Shown here in pieces: positions 9,121 to 18,167 of a stretch of 64,000 nucleotides of DNA (the first letter of the stretch is position 1; each line of letters opens with the position of its first letter). The DNA comes from Paraburkholderia acidisoli. Its GTDB lineage: Bacteria > Pseudomonadota > Gammaproteobacteria > Burkholderiales > Burkholderiaceae. Under the pieces are notes generated by a model that was given only the letters and a program-made list of their open reading frames with translations, was not told the origin of the DNA and ran no database searches. Location of the stretch: assembly GCF_009789675.1 (NCBI RefSeq), contig NZ_CP046913.1, positions 1,364,001-1,428,000 on the forward strand, given 5' to 3'. A program made the position numbers and the translations under genes.

Positions 9121-10158
9121 ATGTGGAGCTACATCGTCAAACGCCTGCTGCTGATGATCCCCACCTTGCTCGGCGTCCTCACGCTGACATTCGCGGTGAT
9201 CCAGTTCGTGCCGGGCGGCCCCGTCGAGCAGGCCGTGCGCGAGCTGCGGCGCGGCGCGGAGCAGGGCATGCCGTTCGGCATGCGCGCGCATTCGGGCGTG
9301 GACGCGCAGCAGATCGCGCAACTCAAGCAGCTTTACGGCTTCGACAAGCCGCCGCTGCAACGCTACGTGCTCATGCTGAGCCGCTTCGCGCGTTTCGATC
9401 TCGGGCAAAGCTATTTTCATCATCAGAGCGTGTGGTCGCTGATCGTCTCGAAGCTGCCCGTGTCGATCAGCATCGGCCTTTGGACCTTCTTCCTCACGTA
9501 TCTGATATCGGTGCCGTTGGGCATCGCGAAAGCAGTGCGCAACGGCTCGCATTTCGATCTCGTGACGAGTCTCGTGGTGCTCGTGGGCTACGCGATTCCG
9601 GGCTTCGTGCTCGGCGTGCTGCTGCTCGTGCTGTTCGGTGGCGGCACCTTCCTGCAACTGTTCCCGCTGCGCAATCTCACTTCGGACAACTGGGACACGC
9701 TCTCGCTCGGCGGCAAGGTGCTCGACTATCTCTGGCATATCGCGCTGCCCGTGACCGCTTCCGTCGTAGGCAGTTTCGCCGTTACGACGATGCTGACCAA
9801 GAACGCCTTCCTCGAAGAGATTCGCCGCCAGTACGTGCTCACCGCGCGCGCGAAGGGCTTGTCGGAGCGTACGGTGCTCTGGAAACACGTGTTCCGCAAC
9901 GCCTTGCTGCCGCTCGTGGTGGGCTTCCCGGCCGCGTTCATCGGCGCGTTCTTCACGGGCAGCCTGCTGATCGAGACGCTGTTTTCGCTCGACGGCCTCG
10001 GGCTGCTCTCGTACGAGTCCGTCGTGCGGCGCGATTATCCCGTCGTGCTCGGCACGCTGTACCTTTTCACGTTGATCGGACTCCTGACCAAATTGATTTC
10101 CGATCTTTGCTACGTGTGGGTCGATCCCCGCATTCAATTCGAACAACTGGAGCGCTGA
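9121..10158 (+). CDS. yejB: ABC transporter permease, YejB-like
   Basis: Inner-membrane permease of the yej-type peptide importer. The frame is open far upstream into yejA, but the ATG at 9121 begins MWSYIVKRLLLMIPTLLGVL, the standard first membrane helix of the OppB/YejB family, giving 345 aa. Several further membrane segments and the EAA-type loop (LTARAKGLSERTVLWKHVFRNAL), which docks onto the ATPase, are visible. It begins 25 bp after yejA and ends 1 bp before yejE, consistent with one mRNA. Confidence 0.93.
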   Translation: MWSYIVKRLLLMIPTLLGVLTLTFAVIQFVPGGPVEQAVRELRRGAEQGMPFGMRAHSGVDAQQIAQLKQLYGFDKPPLQRYVLMLSRFARFDLGQSYFHHQSVWSLIVSKLPVSISIGLWTFFLTYLISVPLGIAKAVRNGSHFDLVTSLVVLVGYAIPGFVLGVLLLVLFGGGTFLQLFPLRNLTSDNWDTLSLGGKVLDYLWHIALPVTASVVGSFAVTTMLTKNAFLEEIRRQYVLTARAKGLSERTVLWKHVFRNALLPLVVGFPAAFIGAFFTGSLLIETLFSLDGLGLLSYESVVRRDYPVVLGTLYLFTLIGLLTKLISDLCYVWVDPRIQFEQLER

Positions 10159-10159
10159 T

Positions 10160-11266
10160 TTGAACCGAGTCCGCGCCGGCGCCGAGCCCGAACTGCGTAC
10201 CGAAAGCGTACGCGCCTTCAAGTCGCCCACGCCCGCGAAGCGCGTGTGGATGCGCTTCAGGCAGCAGCGTCTGGGTTACTGGAGCCTGATCGTTTTTCTC
10301 GTGGCGTTCGCGGCGAGTCTCGCCGGGCCGCTCTGGTGCAACGACAAGCCGCTCGTCGTGCGCTACGAAGGGCACCTGTATTTCCCGCTCTTCAAGGATT
10401 ATCCGGAGACGGCCTTCGGCGGCGATTTCCCCACGCCCGCCGATTACCTCGACCCGTTCATCCGCAAGCGCTTCAACGCGCCGGGCAATTTCGCGCTCTA
10501 TCCGCCGAATCCGTATTACTACGACACGCTCAACTACTTCGCGAAGGTGCCGAACCCGGCGCCGCCGTCGCGCCAGAACTGGCTCGGCACCGACGAAAGC
10601 GGGCGCGACCTGTTCGCACGGCTGCTCTACGGCTTCCGCGTCTCGGTGATCTTCGCGCTCGTGCTCACGTTCATCGGCACGGTGCTCGGCGTGCTCGCGG
10701 GCGCGGTGCAGGGCTACTTCGGCGGCAAGGTCGATATCGTCGGGCAACGGCTGATCGAAATCTGGAGCTCGCTGCCCGAGCTGTATCTGCTGATCATCTT
10801 CGCGGCGATCTTCGAGCCGGGCTTCGTGCTGCTGATCGTGCTGCTCTCGCTGTTCGGCTGGATCGGTCTGTCCGATTACGTGCGCGCGGAATTCCTGCGC
10901 AATCGCAATCAGGATTACGTGCTGGCGGCGCGCGCGATGGGACTGTCGAACTGGCAGATCATCTGGCGCCATGTGCTGCCCAACAGCCTCACGCCCGTCA
11001 TCACGTTCTTGCCGTTTCGTATGAGCGGCGCGATCCTCGCGCTCACGAGCCTCGACTTTCTCGGTCTGGGCGTGCCTGCGCCCACGCCGAGCCTGGGCGA
11101 GCTGCTCGCGCAGGGCAAGCGCAATCTCGACGCATGGTGGATCGCGCTCTCGACCTTCGGCGTGCTGGTCGCCACGCTGCTGCTGCTCACGTTTATCGGC
11201 GACGCGTTGCGCAACGCGCTCGACACCCGCATCTCCGACGCGATGAAGGCCGGAGGCAATCAGTGA
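10160..11266 (+). CDS. yejE: ABC transporter permease, YejE-like
   Basis: Second permease of the yej-type importer, 368 aa. The start is a TTG at 10160, one base after the yejB stop; it gives a cytoplasmic N-terminus ending in RFRQQRLGYWSL before the first membrane helix, matching the layout of E. coli YejE. A long periplasmic loop after helix 1 (YEGHLYFPLFKDYPETAFGG) is characteristic of YejE. The EAA loop is LAARAMGLSNWQIIWRHVLPNSL. The TTG start next to the upstream stop suggests translational coupling. The 3' end overlaps the yejF start by four bases. Confidence 0.92.
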   Translation: MNRVRAGAEPELRTESVRAFKSPTPAKRVWMRFRQQRLGYWSLIVFLVAFAASLAGPLWCNDKPLVVRYEGHLYFPLFKDYPETAFGGDFPTPADYLDPFIRKRFNAPGNFALYPPNPYYYDTLNYFAKVPNPAPPSRQNWLGTDESGRDLFARLLYGFRVSVIFALVLTFIGTVLGVLAGAVQGYFGGKVDIVGQRLIEIWSSLPELYLLIIFAAIFEPGFVLLIVLLSLFGWIGLSDYVRAEFLRNRNQDYVLAARAMGLSNWQIIWRHVLPNSLTPVITFLPFRMSGAILALTSLDFLGLGVPAPTPSLGELLAQGKRNLDAWWIALSTFGVLVATLLLLTFIGDALRNALDTRISDAMKAGGNQ

Positions 11267-12894
11267 GCGCCGTGCCCAACGACATCGCCGCGTCCCCCGG
11301 TGCGCCCTTGCTGTCGATCGAGCACCTCAGCGTGCGCTTCGGCGAGACGCTGGCCGTCGACGACGTCACGCTCGCCATCGGACGCGGCGAGCGCGTGGCG
11401 CTCGTCGGCGAATCGGGCTCGGGCAAGACCGTCACCGCGCTGTCGATCCTGCGGCTCGTGCAGGACGCGCGCACCACGGGAGCGATCCGGCTCGACGGCG
11501 ACGACCTGCTGGCAAAGAGCGAGCGCGCCATGCGCGGCCTGCGCGGCAGCGACATCGCCATGATCTTTCAGGAGCCGATGACCGCGCTCAATCCGCTCTA
11601 CACGATCGGCGAGCAGATCGCGGAAACCATCGTGCTGCACGACGGCGTGGCGAAGAAGGCCGCCTACGAGCGCGCGGTGGCGCTGCTGGAGCGCACCGGC
11701 ATCACGGAGGCGCGGCGACGCGTGTCGAGCTATCCGCATCAGCTTTCGGGCGGGCAGCGGCAGCGCGTGATGATCGCGATGGCGCTCGCGTGCCGTCCAC
11801 GCCTGTTGCTCGCCGACGAACCCACCACGGCGCTCGACGTGACCATTCGCGGCCAGATCGTCGACCTGCTGCTCGAGTTGCAGCGCGAGGAGGCCGAGCG
11901 GCGCGGCATGTCAGTGCTGCTCATCACGCACGATCTCAACCTCGTGCGGCGCTTCGCGCAGCGCGTGGCGGTGATGGAGCAGGGCAAGCTCGTGGAGTCG
12001 GGCGAAGTCGAGCAGATTTTCGAGTCGCCGCAGCACGCGTACACGCAGCGCCTGATCGCGAGCCGGCCCGAGCGTCACGTGCTGCCCGTGTTGCCGATCG
12101 CGCCCGTGCTGCTGCAGGCGCAGGACGTCATGGTCGATTTCGCGACGAAACTGCCGGGATTTCGCGGCTGGTGGCAAACCGGGCGCTTTCGCGCGGTGAA
12201 CGATGCGAGCCTCGCGGTGCGCCAGGGCGAGACACTCGGTATTGTCGGCGAGTCGGGATCGGGAAAAACGACCCTCGCGATGGCGATGCTCGGCTTGCAG
12301 CGCACGGTGGCCGGCAGTATCGAGTTCGAAGGGCGCCCGATCGGCAGTTATCAGGGGCGCGAGAAGCTCACGCTGCGCTCGCATCTCCAGGTGGTCTTTC
12401 AGGACCCGTTCAGTTCGCTTTCGCCGCGCCAGACCATCGAGCGCATCGTGGGCGAGGGGCTCGCGTTGCACCGGCCCGATTTATCGGCGGAAGAACGCCG
12501 CAAACGCATCGTGAGCGTGTTGCGCGAGGTGGGACTCGATCGCACGGCTTTGCAACGATACCCGCACGAGTTTTCCGGCGGCCAACGGCAGCGAATTGCC
12601 ATCGCGCGCACGCTGGTGCTGGAGCCGCGCGTGATCGTACTCGATGAACCGACCAGCGCACTCGACGTTTCGATTCAGCAACAGGTGCTGCGATTGTTGA
12701 CGGATTTGCAACGCAAGTACAACCTGGGCTATGTGTTCATCAGCCACGATCTCGCGGTGATCGGTGCGATGGCGCACCGTGTCGCTGTGATGCAGAACGG
12801 CACTATCGTCGAAAGTGGAGAAGTCTCGAATATCTTCGATAGCCCCGCGCACCCTTACACCCGAAAATTATTGAAAGCCGCATTCGATCGCTGA
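11263..12894 (+). CDS. yejF: ABC transporter ATP-binding protein with two ATPase domains, YejF-like
   Basis: Fused pair of ATPase domains that powers the yej-type importer, replacing the separate OppD and OppF subunits. Start is GTG at 11263, overlapping the yejE stop in GTGA; the frame is open far upstream, but this start gives 543 aa, close to E. coli YejF. The first Walker A GESGSGKT is at residues 49-56 and the second near 329-336. Signatures LSGGQRQRV and FSGGQRQRI, and Walker B strands LLLADEP and VIVLDEP, are intact in both halves. The QHAYTQRLI and AHPYTRKLL ends are of the oligopeptide transporter type. Confidence 0.94.
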   Translation: MSAVPNDIAASPGAPLLSIEHLSVRFGETLAVDDVTLAIGRGERVALVGESGSGKTVTALSILRLVQDARTTGAIRLDGDDLLAKSERAMRGLRGSDIAMIFQEPMTALNPLYTIGEQIAETIVLHDGVAKKAAYERAVALLERTGITEARRRVSSYPHQLSGGQRQRVMIAMALACRPRLLLADEPTTALDVTIRGQIVDLLLELQREEAERRGMSVLLITHDLNLVRRFAQRVAVMEQGKLVESGEVEQIFESPQHAYTQRLIASRPERHVLPVLPIAPVLLQAQDVMVDFATKLPGFRGWWQTGRFRAVNDASLAVRQGETLGIVGESGSGKTTLAMAMLGLQRTVAGSIEFEGRPIGSYQGREKLTLRSHLQVVFQDPFSSLSPRQTIERIVGEGLALHRPDLSAEERRKRIVSVLREVGLDRTALQRYPHEFSGGQRQRIAIARTLVLEPRVIVLDEPTSALDVSIQQQVLRLLTDLQRKYNLGYVFISHDLAVIGAMAHRVAVMQNGTIVESGEVSNIFDSPAHPYTRKLLKAAFDR

Positions 12895-12973
12895 CCCTTC
12901 CGTGAACTTTAGGGGGCATTTCAGTGAAATTCACCAATGAGGTGCTTATCGCGATTGAATTTTTCTATTTGTT

Positions 12974-13002
12974 TTGACACACAAATACTTACTGGCTAGT
13001 AT
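12974..13002 (+). promoter_or_regulatory. Strong sigma-70-type promoter for the NlpC/P60 gene
   Basis: Perfect TTGACA (12974-12979), 17 bp spacing, TAGTAT (12997-13002), in a locally AT-rich stretch. A transcript would start near 13009 with a leader of about 45 bases. Confidence 0.8.
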
Positions 13003-13054
13003 CGTCCAAACTTTTCTTCTAACTCCCTGATTTACGGGCAATTTCTACCGACCC

Positions 13055-13765
13055 ATGCAGCACCGATACCTGACCCAGGCTTGCGCGCGCACCGTCGCCG
13101 GGATGTTCATCGGCGTACTGATGGCAGCAAGTCAAGGCGCATTCGCCGACGATCTAAGCAGCTTTAACCAGAATGCCTCATTTTCGCCGGGTAACTCGGC
13201 GATCTCCCCGTCGATTCCCGCTATTCAAAACGCGCTTCAGAACGCGAACCAGGCCGCTCCCGCAGCGCCGGTTCCCGCTGAAAGCGGCGCACGATCGTTC
13301 CTTTCCGGCATGGCCGGCAAAGCCGGCGACGTCGTCGTGGGCGCGCTCAACATGATTGGCGTGCGTTATCGCTGGGGCGGCAACACGCCGGACTCCGGCC
13401 TCGACTGCAGCGGTTTCGTGCGCTACGTGTTCCAGGACACGCTGGGCATGTCGCTGCCGCGCCGCGCCGAGGAAATGAGCCGCGTGGGCGAGAAGGTGAG
13501 CATGAGCAACCTCAAGCCGGGCGACCTCGTGTTCTTCAACACGATGCGCCGCAGCTTCTCGCACGTCGGCATCTATATCGGCGACAACAAGTTCGTGCAC
13601 TCGCCGTCCACCGGCAGCACGATCCGTGTCGACGACCTCGACGACAACTACTGGGAAAAGCGTTTCCAGGGCGCGCGCCGTATCGAGGCCTCGTTCACGC
13701 CGGACCAGCAGCAAAATCTCAAGCAGCGCGTGAGCGCCCAGTTCGACCCGAACGGCGGCAACTGA
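13055..13765 (+). CDS. Secreted NlpC/P60 family peptidoglycan hydrolase
   Basis: Probable D,L-endopeptidase that cuts peptide stems of peptidoglycan. The 236-aa protein has a signal peptide (residues 1-31, cleavage after AFA), a low-complexity linker to about residue 90, then the C40 peptidase domain. The catalytic triad is visible as Cys118 (LDCSGF), His170 (SHVGIYIG) and His182 (FVHSP). YRWGG before the Cys is the usual substrate-groove motif. Only one catalytic domain and no separate wall-binding domain is seen. It has its own strong promoter and terminator, so it is monocistronic. Exact bond specificity is not determined. Confidence 0.92.
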   Translation: MQHRYLTQACARTVAGMFIGVLMAASQGAFADDLSSFNQNASFSPGNSAISPSIPAIQNALQNANQAAPAAPVPAESGARSFLSGMAGKAGDVVVGALNMIGVRYRWGGNTPDSGLDCSGFVRYVFQDTLGMSLPRRAEEMSRVGEKVSMSNLKPGDLVFFNTMRRSFSHVGIYIGDNKFVHSPSTGSTIRVDDLDDNYWEKRFQGARRIEASFTPDQQQNLKQRVSAQFDPNGGN

Positions 13766-13831
13766 TCGCGGCGAGGTGTCGGTGTGCGTTGCCGCACGCC
13801 GTCCACCGCTTCGTCGTAGCTTGAGCAAAAG

Positions 13832-13868
13832 AAAAGCCTGCTTCTCGCGAAGCAGGCTTTTTGTTTTT
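13832..13868. terminator. Bidirectional terminator between the NlpC/P60 and patatin genes
   Basis: AAAAGCCTGCTT (13832-13843) pairs with AAGCAGGCTTTTT (13850-13862) around CTCGCG, with T-rich DNA after it and A-rich DNA before it. Confidence 0.88.
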
Positions 13869-13927
13869 GGCGCCCGTAATGAGCGCCAGACCGGAGCGCC
13901 AGACTAGGCCAACGCGCGCGCTGCGGC

Positions 13928-14866
13928 TCAGGCCGTTACGCGCGCCGCGGCGAGCTTGCGCTCCAGCTCCGGCATCATGCGCGCAACCGCTTCCTCGCCC
14001 GCCAGGATCGCCGCATTGCGCTGCGTGAAGTCGCTGCTCGACATCGCGTTGAGACTCGGGCGGATCACGACGTCGGCGTATTTGTCGAGTTCGTAGGTCT
14101 TGATCGTCTGGCCCATGATCGTGAAGGTCTGCATCAGCACGTCGAACTGGCTCAGCGTGGAGGCCGTGTCCGGGCGCGCCGAAATGTCCACGGCGATCAC
14201 GAAGTCGGCGCCCATCTTGCGCGCGAACGCCGCAGGCACGGGGCTCACGAGACCGCCATCCACGTATTCATGCCCGCCGATCTTCACCGGCTCGAAAATG
14301 GACGGCACGCTGCACGAGGCGCGCACCGCGATGCCGGTATTGCCGCGCTGGAACAGGATGGGCTGGCCGTTGCGCAAATCCGTGGCGACCACGCCGAGCG
14401 GTTTCGCCATTTTTTCGATCGGGCGGTCGTGCAGCGTGGTGTTGACGAAGTTCTGCAGCGCCACGCCTTGCAGGATGCCGCGCGTGCGGAACGGCATCGC
14501 CCAGTCGCTGATCGAGGCTTCGTCCATCGTCAGCGCGAGTTTGTTGATCGCGAAACCGTTCATGCCCGACGCATAGAGCGCCGCGATCACCGACCCGGCG
14601 CTGGTGCCCGCCACCAGATCGACCTGGACGTTGCGCGCCTCGAGCGCCTTGATCACGCCGATGTGCGCGAAGCCGCGCGCCGCGCCGCCACCGAGCGCGA
14701 GGCCCACGCGGATCGGCCGTGCGGGTTTCGTCACGGGCGGCGCCGTGGTCGTGGGCGGCGGATTGCCGGCGGTTTGCGTGCCCGCGGTCGTGCAGGCGGC
14801 GAGGACGGTGGAGGCGGCCGCGAGCGAGAAGTGGCGGCGGCTCGATGAGTGCGATGACGGCTTCAA
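13928..14866 (-). CDS. Patatin-like phospholipase family lipoprotein, RssA-like
   Basis: Putative acyl hydrolase of the patatin family. Ser-Asp dyad enzymes of this type carry GxGxxG, GxSxG and DGG; here these are GGGAARG (residues 59-65), GTSAG with Ser89, and VDGG with Asp203. The N-terminus has SRRHFSLAA followed by a lipobox-like LAAC ending at Cys25, suggesting a Tat-exported lipoprotein, then a Thr/Pro linker. So the enzyme is probably membrane-anchored and faces the periplasm; that is inference from the signal. Length 312 aa. No operon partner: it lies between a convergent NlpC gene and divergent gltX. Confidence 0.88.
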   Translation of the reverse strand: MKPSSHSSSRRHFSLAAASTVLAACTTAGTQTAGNPPPTTTAPPVTKPARPIRVGLALGGGAARGFAHIGVIKALEARNVQVDLVAGTSAGSVIAALYASGMNGFAINKLALTMDEASISDWAMPFRTRGILQGVALQNFVNTTLHDRPIEKMAKPLGVVATDLRNGQPILFQRGNTGIAVRASCSVPSIFEPVKIGGHEYVDGGLVSPVPAAFARKMGADFVIAVDISARPDTASTLSQFDVLMQTFTIMGQTIKTYELDKYADVVIRPSLNAMSSSDFTQRNAAILAGEEAVARMMPELERKLAAARVTA

Positions 14867-15331
14867 AAAAGGTTCTCCATGCGGCGCGCGCCGCCGGGGT
14901 CCGGCTGGGGGGCGATGCTCGAAGCGCGCGCGACGCCGCGTGCGGGTGGCGGCGCGCCGACATCATAAGGCAAAGCCGAACGCGTTTTGCGAGCGCGTGT
15001 GTAACGCCATATGTCGCGGGGCTTCGAACTGCATTTCGGGATGTCGGCGGGGTCACGGTGCACGTATCGGCATGCCCGGGGCCGTGTGTCGAAACGCATC
15101 GACAGGTAGCGAGGCGAGCCGGAAAAAGGCGCGAAAGGGCGGCGCACCGGGCCGCGATGTCGCCCCCACCGCCCGGCCGAACCGGGATGCGGCGGGTATA
15201 ATCCGGTCTCGAATTTCCATACTTTTGTGCGCGCGACGTTCGCGCCGCGAACCTCCGCCGTTCACCGCCGCCGTGGCTGCCGTCGTATCGAAGGCAGTGC
15301 GCCGGCCGGCATCGTCTTCGAGTAATCGTCC
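14867..15331 (+). other. Gene-free divergent region between the patatin gene and gltX
   Basis: This is 465 bp holding the promoters of both neighbours. A perfect TATAAT at 15197-15202, 130 bp before gltX, is a likely -10 box, but there is no recognisable -35 at 16-18 bp. Short open frames here look like GC-bias artefacts. Confidence 0.45.
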
Positions 15332-16750
15332 ATGACCCAAACCGTCCGTACCCGCTTCGCGCCGAGCCCGACCGGCTTCATCCACCTCGGCAACATTCGT
15401 TCCGCGCTGTATCCGTGGGCGTTCGCGCGCCGCAACGAGGGCGTGTTCGTGCTGCGAATCGAAGATACCGACGTCGAGCGTTCGACCAGCGAATCCGTCG
15501 ATGCGATTCTCGAAGGCATGCAGTGGCTCGGCCTCGACTTCGACGAAGGCCCGTTCTACCAGATGCAGCGCATGGACCGTTACCGCGAAGTGCTGGCGCA
15601 AATGCAGCAGAACGGCCTCGTGTACCCGTGCTACATGTCGACGGAAGAACTCGACGCGCTGCGCGAGCGTCAGCGTGAAGCGGGCGAGAAGCCGCGCTAC
15701 GACGGCACGTGGCGTCCGGAGCCGGGCAAGGTGCTGCCCACGCCGCCCGAAGGCGTGAAGCCGGTGCTGCGCTTTCGCAATCCGCTCACCGGCGTCGTGG
15801 CGTGGGACGACGCCGTGAAGGGCCGCGTTGAAATCTCGAACGAAGAACTCGACGACCTCGTGATCGCGCGCCCGGACGGCACGCCGACCTACAACTTCTG
15901 CGTGGTCGTGGACGACCTCGACATGCAGATCACGCACGTGATTCGCGGCGACGATCACGTCAACAACACGCCGCGCCAGATCAACATCCTGCGTGCGCTG
16001 GGCGCCGAACCGCCGGTCTACGCGCACTTGCCGACCGTGCTCAACGAGCAGGGCGAAAAGATGAGCAAGCGCCACGGCGCGATGAGCGTGATGGGGTATC
16101 GCGACGCCGGTTATCTGCCGGAAGCGGTGCTCAACTATCTCGCGCGCCTCGGCTGGTCGCACGGCGACGCCGAAGTGTTTTCGCGCGAGCAGTTCGTCGA
16201 ATGGTTCGATCTCGACCATCTCGGCAAGTCGCCGGCGCAGTACGACCACAACAAGCTCAACTGGCTCAACAACCACTACCTCAAGGAAGTGGACAACGCG
16301 CGGCTCGCGGAACTCTCGAAGCCGTTTTTCGCGGCGCTGGGCGTGGACGAAGCCGCGCTCGCGAACGGGCCGTCGCTCGAAGGCGTGGTCGCGCTCTTCA
16401 AGGACCGCGCGAACACGATCAAGGAAATTGCCGAAAGCGCGTTGATGTTCTATCGCGAGCCGCAGCCCGAGGCGGAAGCGCTCGCGCAGCACATCACCGA
16501 CGCGGTGCGCCCGGCGCTGACCGATCTCGCGGCGGCGCTCAAGGCGGCAGAGTGGACGAAGGAGGGCGTCTCGGCGGCCCTCAAGGCGACGCTCGCGACG
16601 CATAAGCTCAAGATGCCGCAACTGGCCATGCCGGCGCGTCTGCTCGTGGCGGGCACGACGCACACGCCTTCGGTGGACGCGGTGCTCGTATTGTTCGGCC
16701 GTGACGCGGTGGTGAGCCGCCTCGAAAAGGGAATTTCGGGCAATAAGTAA
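15332..16750 (+). CDS. gltX: Glutamyl-tRNA synthetase
   Basis: Charges tRNA-Glu with glutamate. The 472-aa class I synthetase shows the HIGH-type motif as HLGN at residues 18-21 ([14 protein letters not shown]) and the KMSKR loop at 243-247. The C-terminal anticodon-binding helical region is complete. It lies directly upstream of a tRNA cluster that includes three tRNA-Glu genes, its own substrates, although the tRNAs have a separate promoter. A hairpin GCTCCGT/ACGGAGC at 16813-16831 lies 62 bp after the stop but lacks a T-run. Confidence 0.97.
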   Translation: MTQTVRTRFAPSPTGFIHLGNIRSALYPWAFARRNEGVFVLRIEDTDVERSTSESVDAILEGMQWLGLDFDEGPFYQMQRMDRYREVLAQMQQNGLVYPCYMSTEELDALRERQREAGEKPRYDGTWRPEPGKVLPTPPEGVKPVLRFRNPLTGVVAWDDAVKGRVEISNEELDDLVIARPDGTPTYNFCVVVDDLDMQITHVIRGDDHVNNTPRQINILRALGAEPPVYAHLPTVLNEQGEKMSKRHGAMSVMGYRDAGYLPEAVLNYLARLGWSHGDAEVFSREQFVEWFDLDHLGKSPAQYDHNKLNWLNNHYLKEVDNARLAELSKPFFAALGVDEAALANGPSLEGVVALFKDRANTIKEIAESALMFYREPQPEAEALAQHITDAVRPALTDLAAALKAAEWTKEGVSAALKATLATHKLKMPQLAMPARLLVAGTTHTPSVDAVLVLFGRDAVVSRLEKGISGNK

Positions 16751-16937
16751 ATTTTTTGACGAATTTTTCGCTCAGGCCCTAGCGCTCGGGCGAGAGTTCT
16801 TGTAGTATTCGGGCTCCGTTGAATACGGAGCGCGAGAAACGGCAGACCAGCCGTCAAACTCACGCAAAGAGCCGGAGAATCGGGCAACGAAGTTTGAAGA
16901 AAATTTCGAAGCGCTGCAAAAAACGATTCAAAAGCTC

Positions 16938-16966
16938 TTGACGAAAGCGAAATTGATGTTTAAAAT
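16938..16966 (+). promoter_or_regulatory. Sigma-70-type promoter for the Ala-(Glu-Asp)x3 tRNA cluster
   Basis: TTGACG (16938-16943), 17 bp, TAAAAT (16961-16966). Transcription would begin near 16973, about 12 bases before tRNA-Ala, so it probably drives the whole cluster. A terminator after the first Asp gene may reduce read-through. Confidence 0.75.
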
Positions 16967-16984
16967 CTCGCTTCTGTTCTGCAA

Positions 16985-17060
<76 letters not shown>

Positions 17061-17117
17061 ACAGAACAAGAACAAACGCAGTAAAGTGTAGCAAAGGCAT
17101 TATCTGCAAAGATCAAT

Positions 17118-17193
17118 GTCCCCTTCGTCTAGAGGCCTAGGACATCACCCTTTCACGGTGAGTACAGGGGTTCGAATCCCCTAGGGGACGCCA
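17118..17193 (+). tRNA. tRNA-Glu(TTC), copy 1
   Basis: 76 bases with acceptor GTCCCCT/AGGGGAC, anticodon TTC at 17152-17154, T-loop GGTTCGAATCC, and encoded CCA. The mature sequence is identical to the two later Glu copies. Confidence 0.96.
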
Positions 17194-17279
17194 GACATGA
17201 GCGTCGCCGGTAAGATCGTCATGATCCCGGTGAGGTGGCAGGTGGAAATCAACCAACGTCCATCTGTATGTGTCGAACT

Positions 17280-17356
17280 GGAGCGGTAGTTCAGTTGGTT
17301 AGAATACCGGCCTGTCACGCCGGGGGTCGCGGGTTCGAGTCCCGTCCGCTCCGCCA
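17280..17356 (+). tRNA. tRNA-Asp(GTC), copy 1
   Basis: 77 bases with acceptor GGAGCGG/CCGCTCC, anticodon stem CCGGC/GCCGG with anticodon GTC at 17314-17316, and encoded CCA. Identical to copy 3; copy 2 differs by one D-loop base. Confidence 0.96.
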
Positions 17357-17361
17357 GATAG

Positions 17362-17395
17362 AAGCCCGTTCAGAAATATTGAGCGGGCTTTTTAG
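17362..17395 (+). terminator. Intrinsic terminator after tRNA-Asp copy 1
   Basis: AAGCCCG-TTCA near 17363 pairs with TGAGCGGGCTT (one mismatch or bulge) and runs into TTTTTAGTT. Because two more Glu-Asp pairs follow, it must be partial or those copies must have other promoters. Confidence 0.6.
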
Positions 17396-17436
17396 TTAGA
17401 GTTGTACAGGTGTAAGCCTACGCTTATGTCCATGTT

Positions 17437-17512
17437 GTCCCCTTCGTCTAGAGGCCTAGGACATCACCCTTTCACGGTGAGTACAGGGGTTCGAATCCCC
17501 TAGGGGACGCCA
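17437..17512 (+). tRNA. tRNA-Glu(TTC), copy 2
   Basis: Identical in mature sequence to copy 1 (acceptor GTCCCCT, anticodon TTC, CCA encoded). Begins the second Glu-Asp repeat unit; 319 bp after the start of copy 1. Confidence 0.96.
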
Positions 17513-17596
17513 GATTTAAATGCGGCGCCAAAGCAGTAAGGCGAAGCCGCCAGCGGGATCTAACCGACGCCCGCCGGTGAGTAGTGAAGCAAGACT

Positions 17597-17673
17597 GGAG
17601 CGGTAGTTCAGTCGGTTAGAATACCGGCCTGTCACGCCGGGGGTCGCGGGTTCGAGTCCCGTCCGCTCCGCCA
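17597..17673 (+). tRNA. tRNA-Asp(GTC), copy 2
   Basis: Same as copies 1 and 3 except one D-loop base (GTCGG instead of GTTGG). Anticodon GTC, CCA encoded. Confidence 0.95.
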
Positions 17674-17742
17674 GATTCGAGTTGTCCAGCAGTGTTGGGC
17701 AGCATGTAGTTCAAGGCGCAAGCTAGCGCTTGTGCCTGTGTT

Positions 17743-17818
17743 GTCCCCTTCGTCTAGAGGCCTAGGACATCACCCTTTCACGGTGAGTACAGGGGTTCGA
17801 ATCCCCTAGGGGACGCCA
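17743..17818 (+). tRNA. tRNA-Glu(TTC), copy 3
   Basis: Identical in mature sequence to Glu copies 1 and 2. Begins the third Glu-Asp unit, 306 bp after the start of copy 2. Confidence 0.96.
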
Positions 17819-17898
17819 AATTAAAATGCGGCGCCAAAGCAGCAAGGCGAAGCCGCCAGCGGGGATCTAACCGACGCCCGCCGGTGTAGCAGCAAGCT

Positions 17899-17975
17899 GG
17901 AGCGGTAGTTCAGTTGGTTAGAATACCGGCCTGTCACGCCGGGGGTCGCGGGTTCGAGTCCCGTCCGCTCCGCCA
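17899..17975 (+). tRNA. tRNA-Asp(GTC), copy 3
   Basis: Identical to copy 1. Last gene of the cluster, followed 5 bp later by a strong terminator. Confidence 0.96.
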
Positions 17976-17980
17976 GAACG

Positions 17981-18017
17981 AAGCCCGTTGGATACGTCCA
18001 ACGGGCTTTTTCTTTTT
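17981..18017 (+). terminator. Intrinsic terminator of the tRNA cluster
   Basis: AAGCCCGTTGGA (17981-17992) pairs perfectly with TCCAACGGGCTT around TACG, followed by TTTTCTTTTT. Confidence 0.93.
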
Positions 18018-18167
18018 GCGATTGCATCTCATGCGAGATCGGCAGTCCTACGAGTTCATCGGCGCAATCCTGCCTTCGCTCTCCGGTTCGCGTACGTGCA
18101 AACTGCCATTGTCGGCGGCTGCGCGTTATCGTAGCGTTGTCGAAACTTCGTTTCTCCCGCTGCCGAC

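Larger units (their letters stand above)
17403..17975 (+). repeat. Tandemly duplicated tRNA-Glu/tRNA-Asp unit with conserved spacers
   Basis: The spacer between Glu and Asp is nearly the same in units 2 and 3: both contain GCGGCGCCAAAGCAG, AAGGCGAAGCCGCCAGCGG and ATCTAACCGACGCCCGCCGG (17521-17577 and 17828-17884). The DNA just before Glu copies 2 and 3 is also related (GCTTATGTCCATGTTGTCC versus GCTTGTGCCTGTGTTGTCC). The spacer in unit 1 (17194-17279) differs, so units 2 and 3 arose by a recent duplication of a roughly 306-bp block. Confidence 0.85.

Noticed and set aside
13928-15331. Small + strand genes opposite the patatin gene and in the gltX upstream region
   Set aside because: They overlap the patatin gene or start without ribosome sites and are Arg/Ala-rich, as expected for spurious frames.
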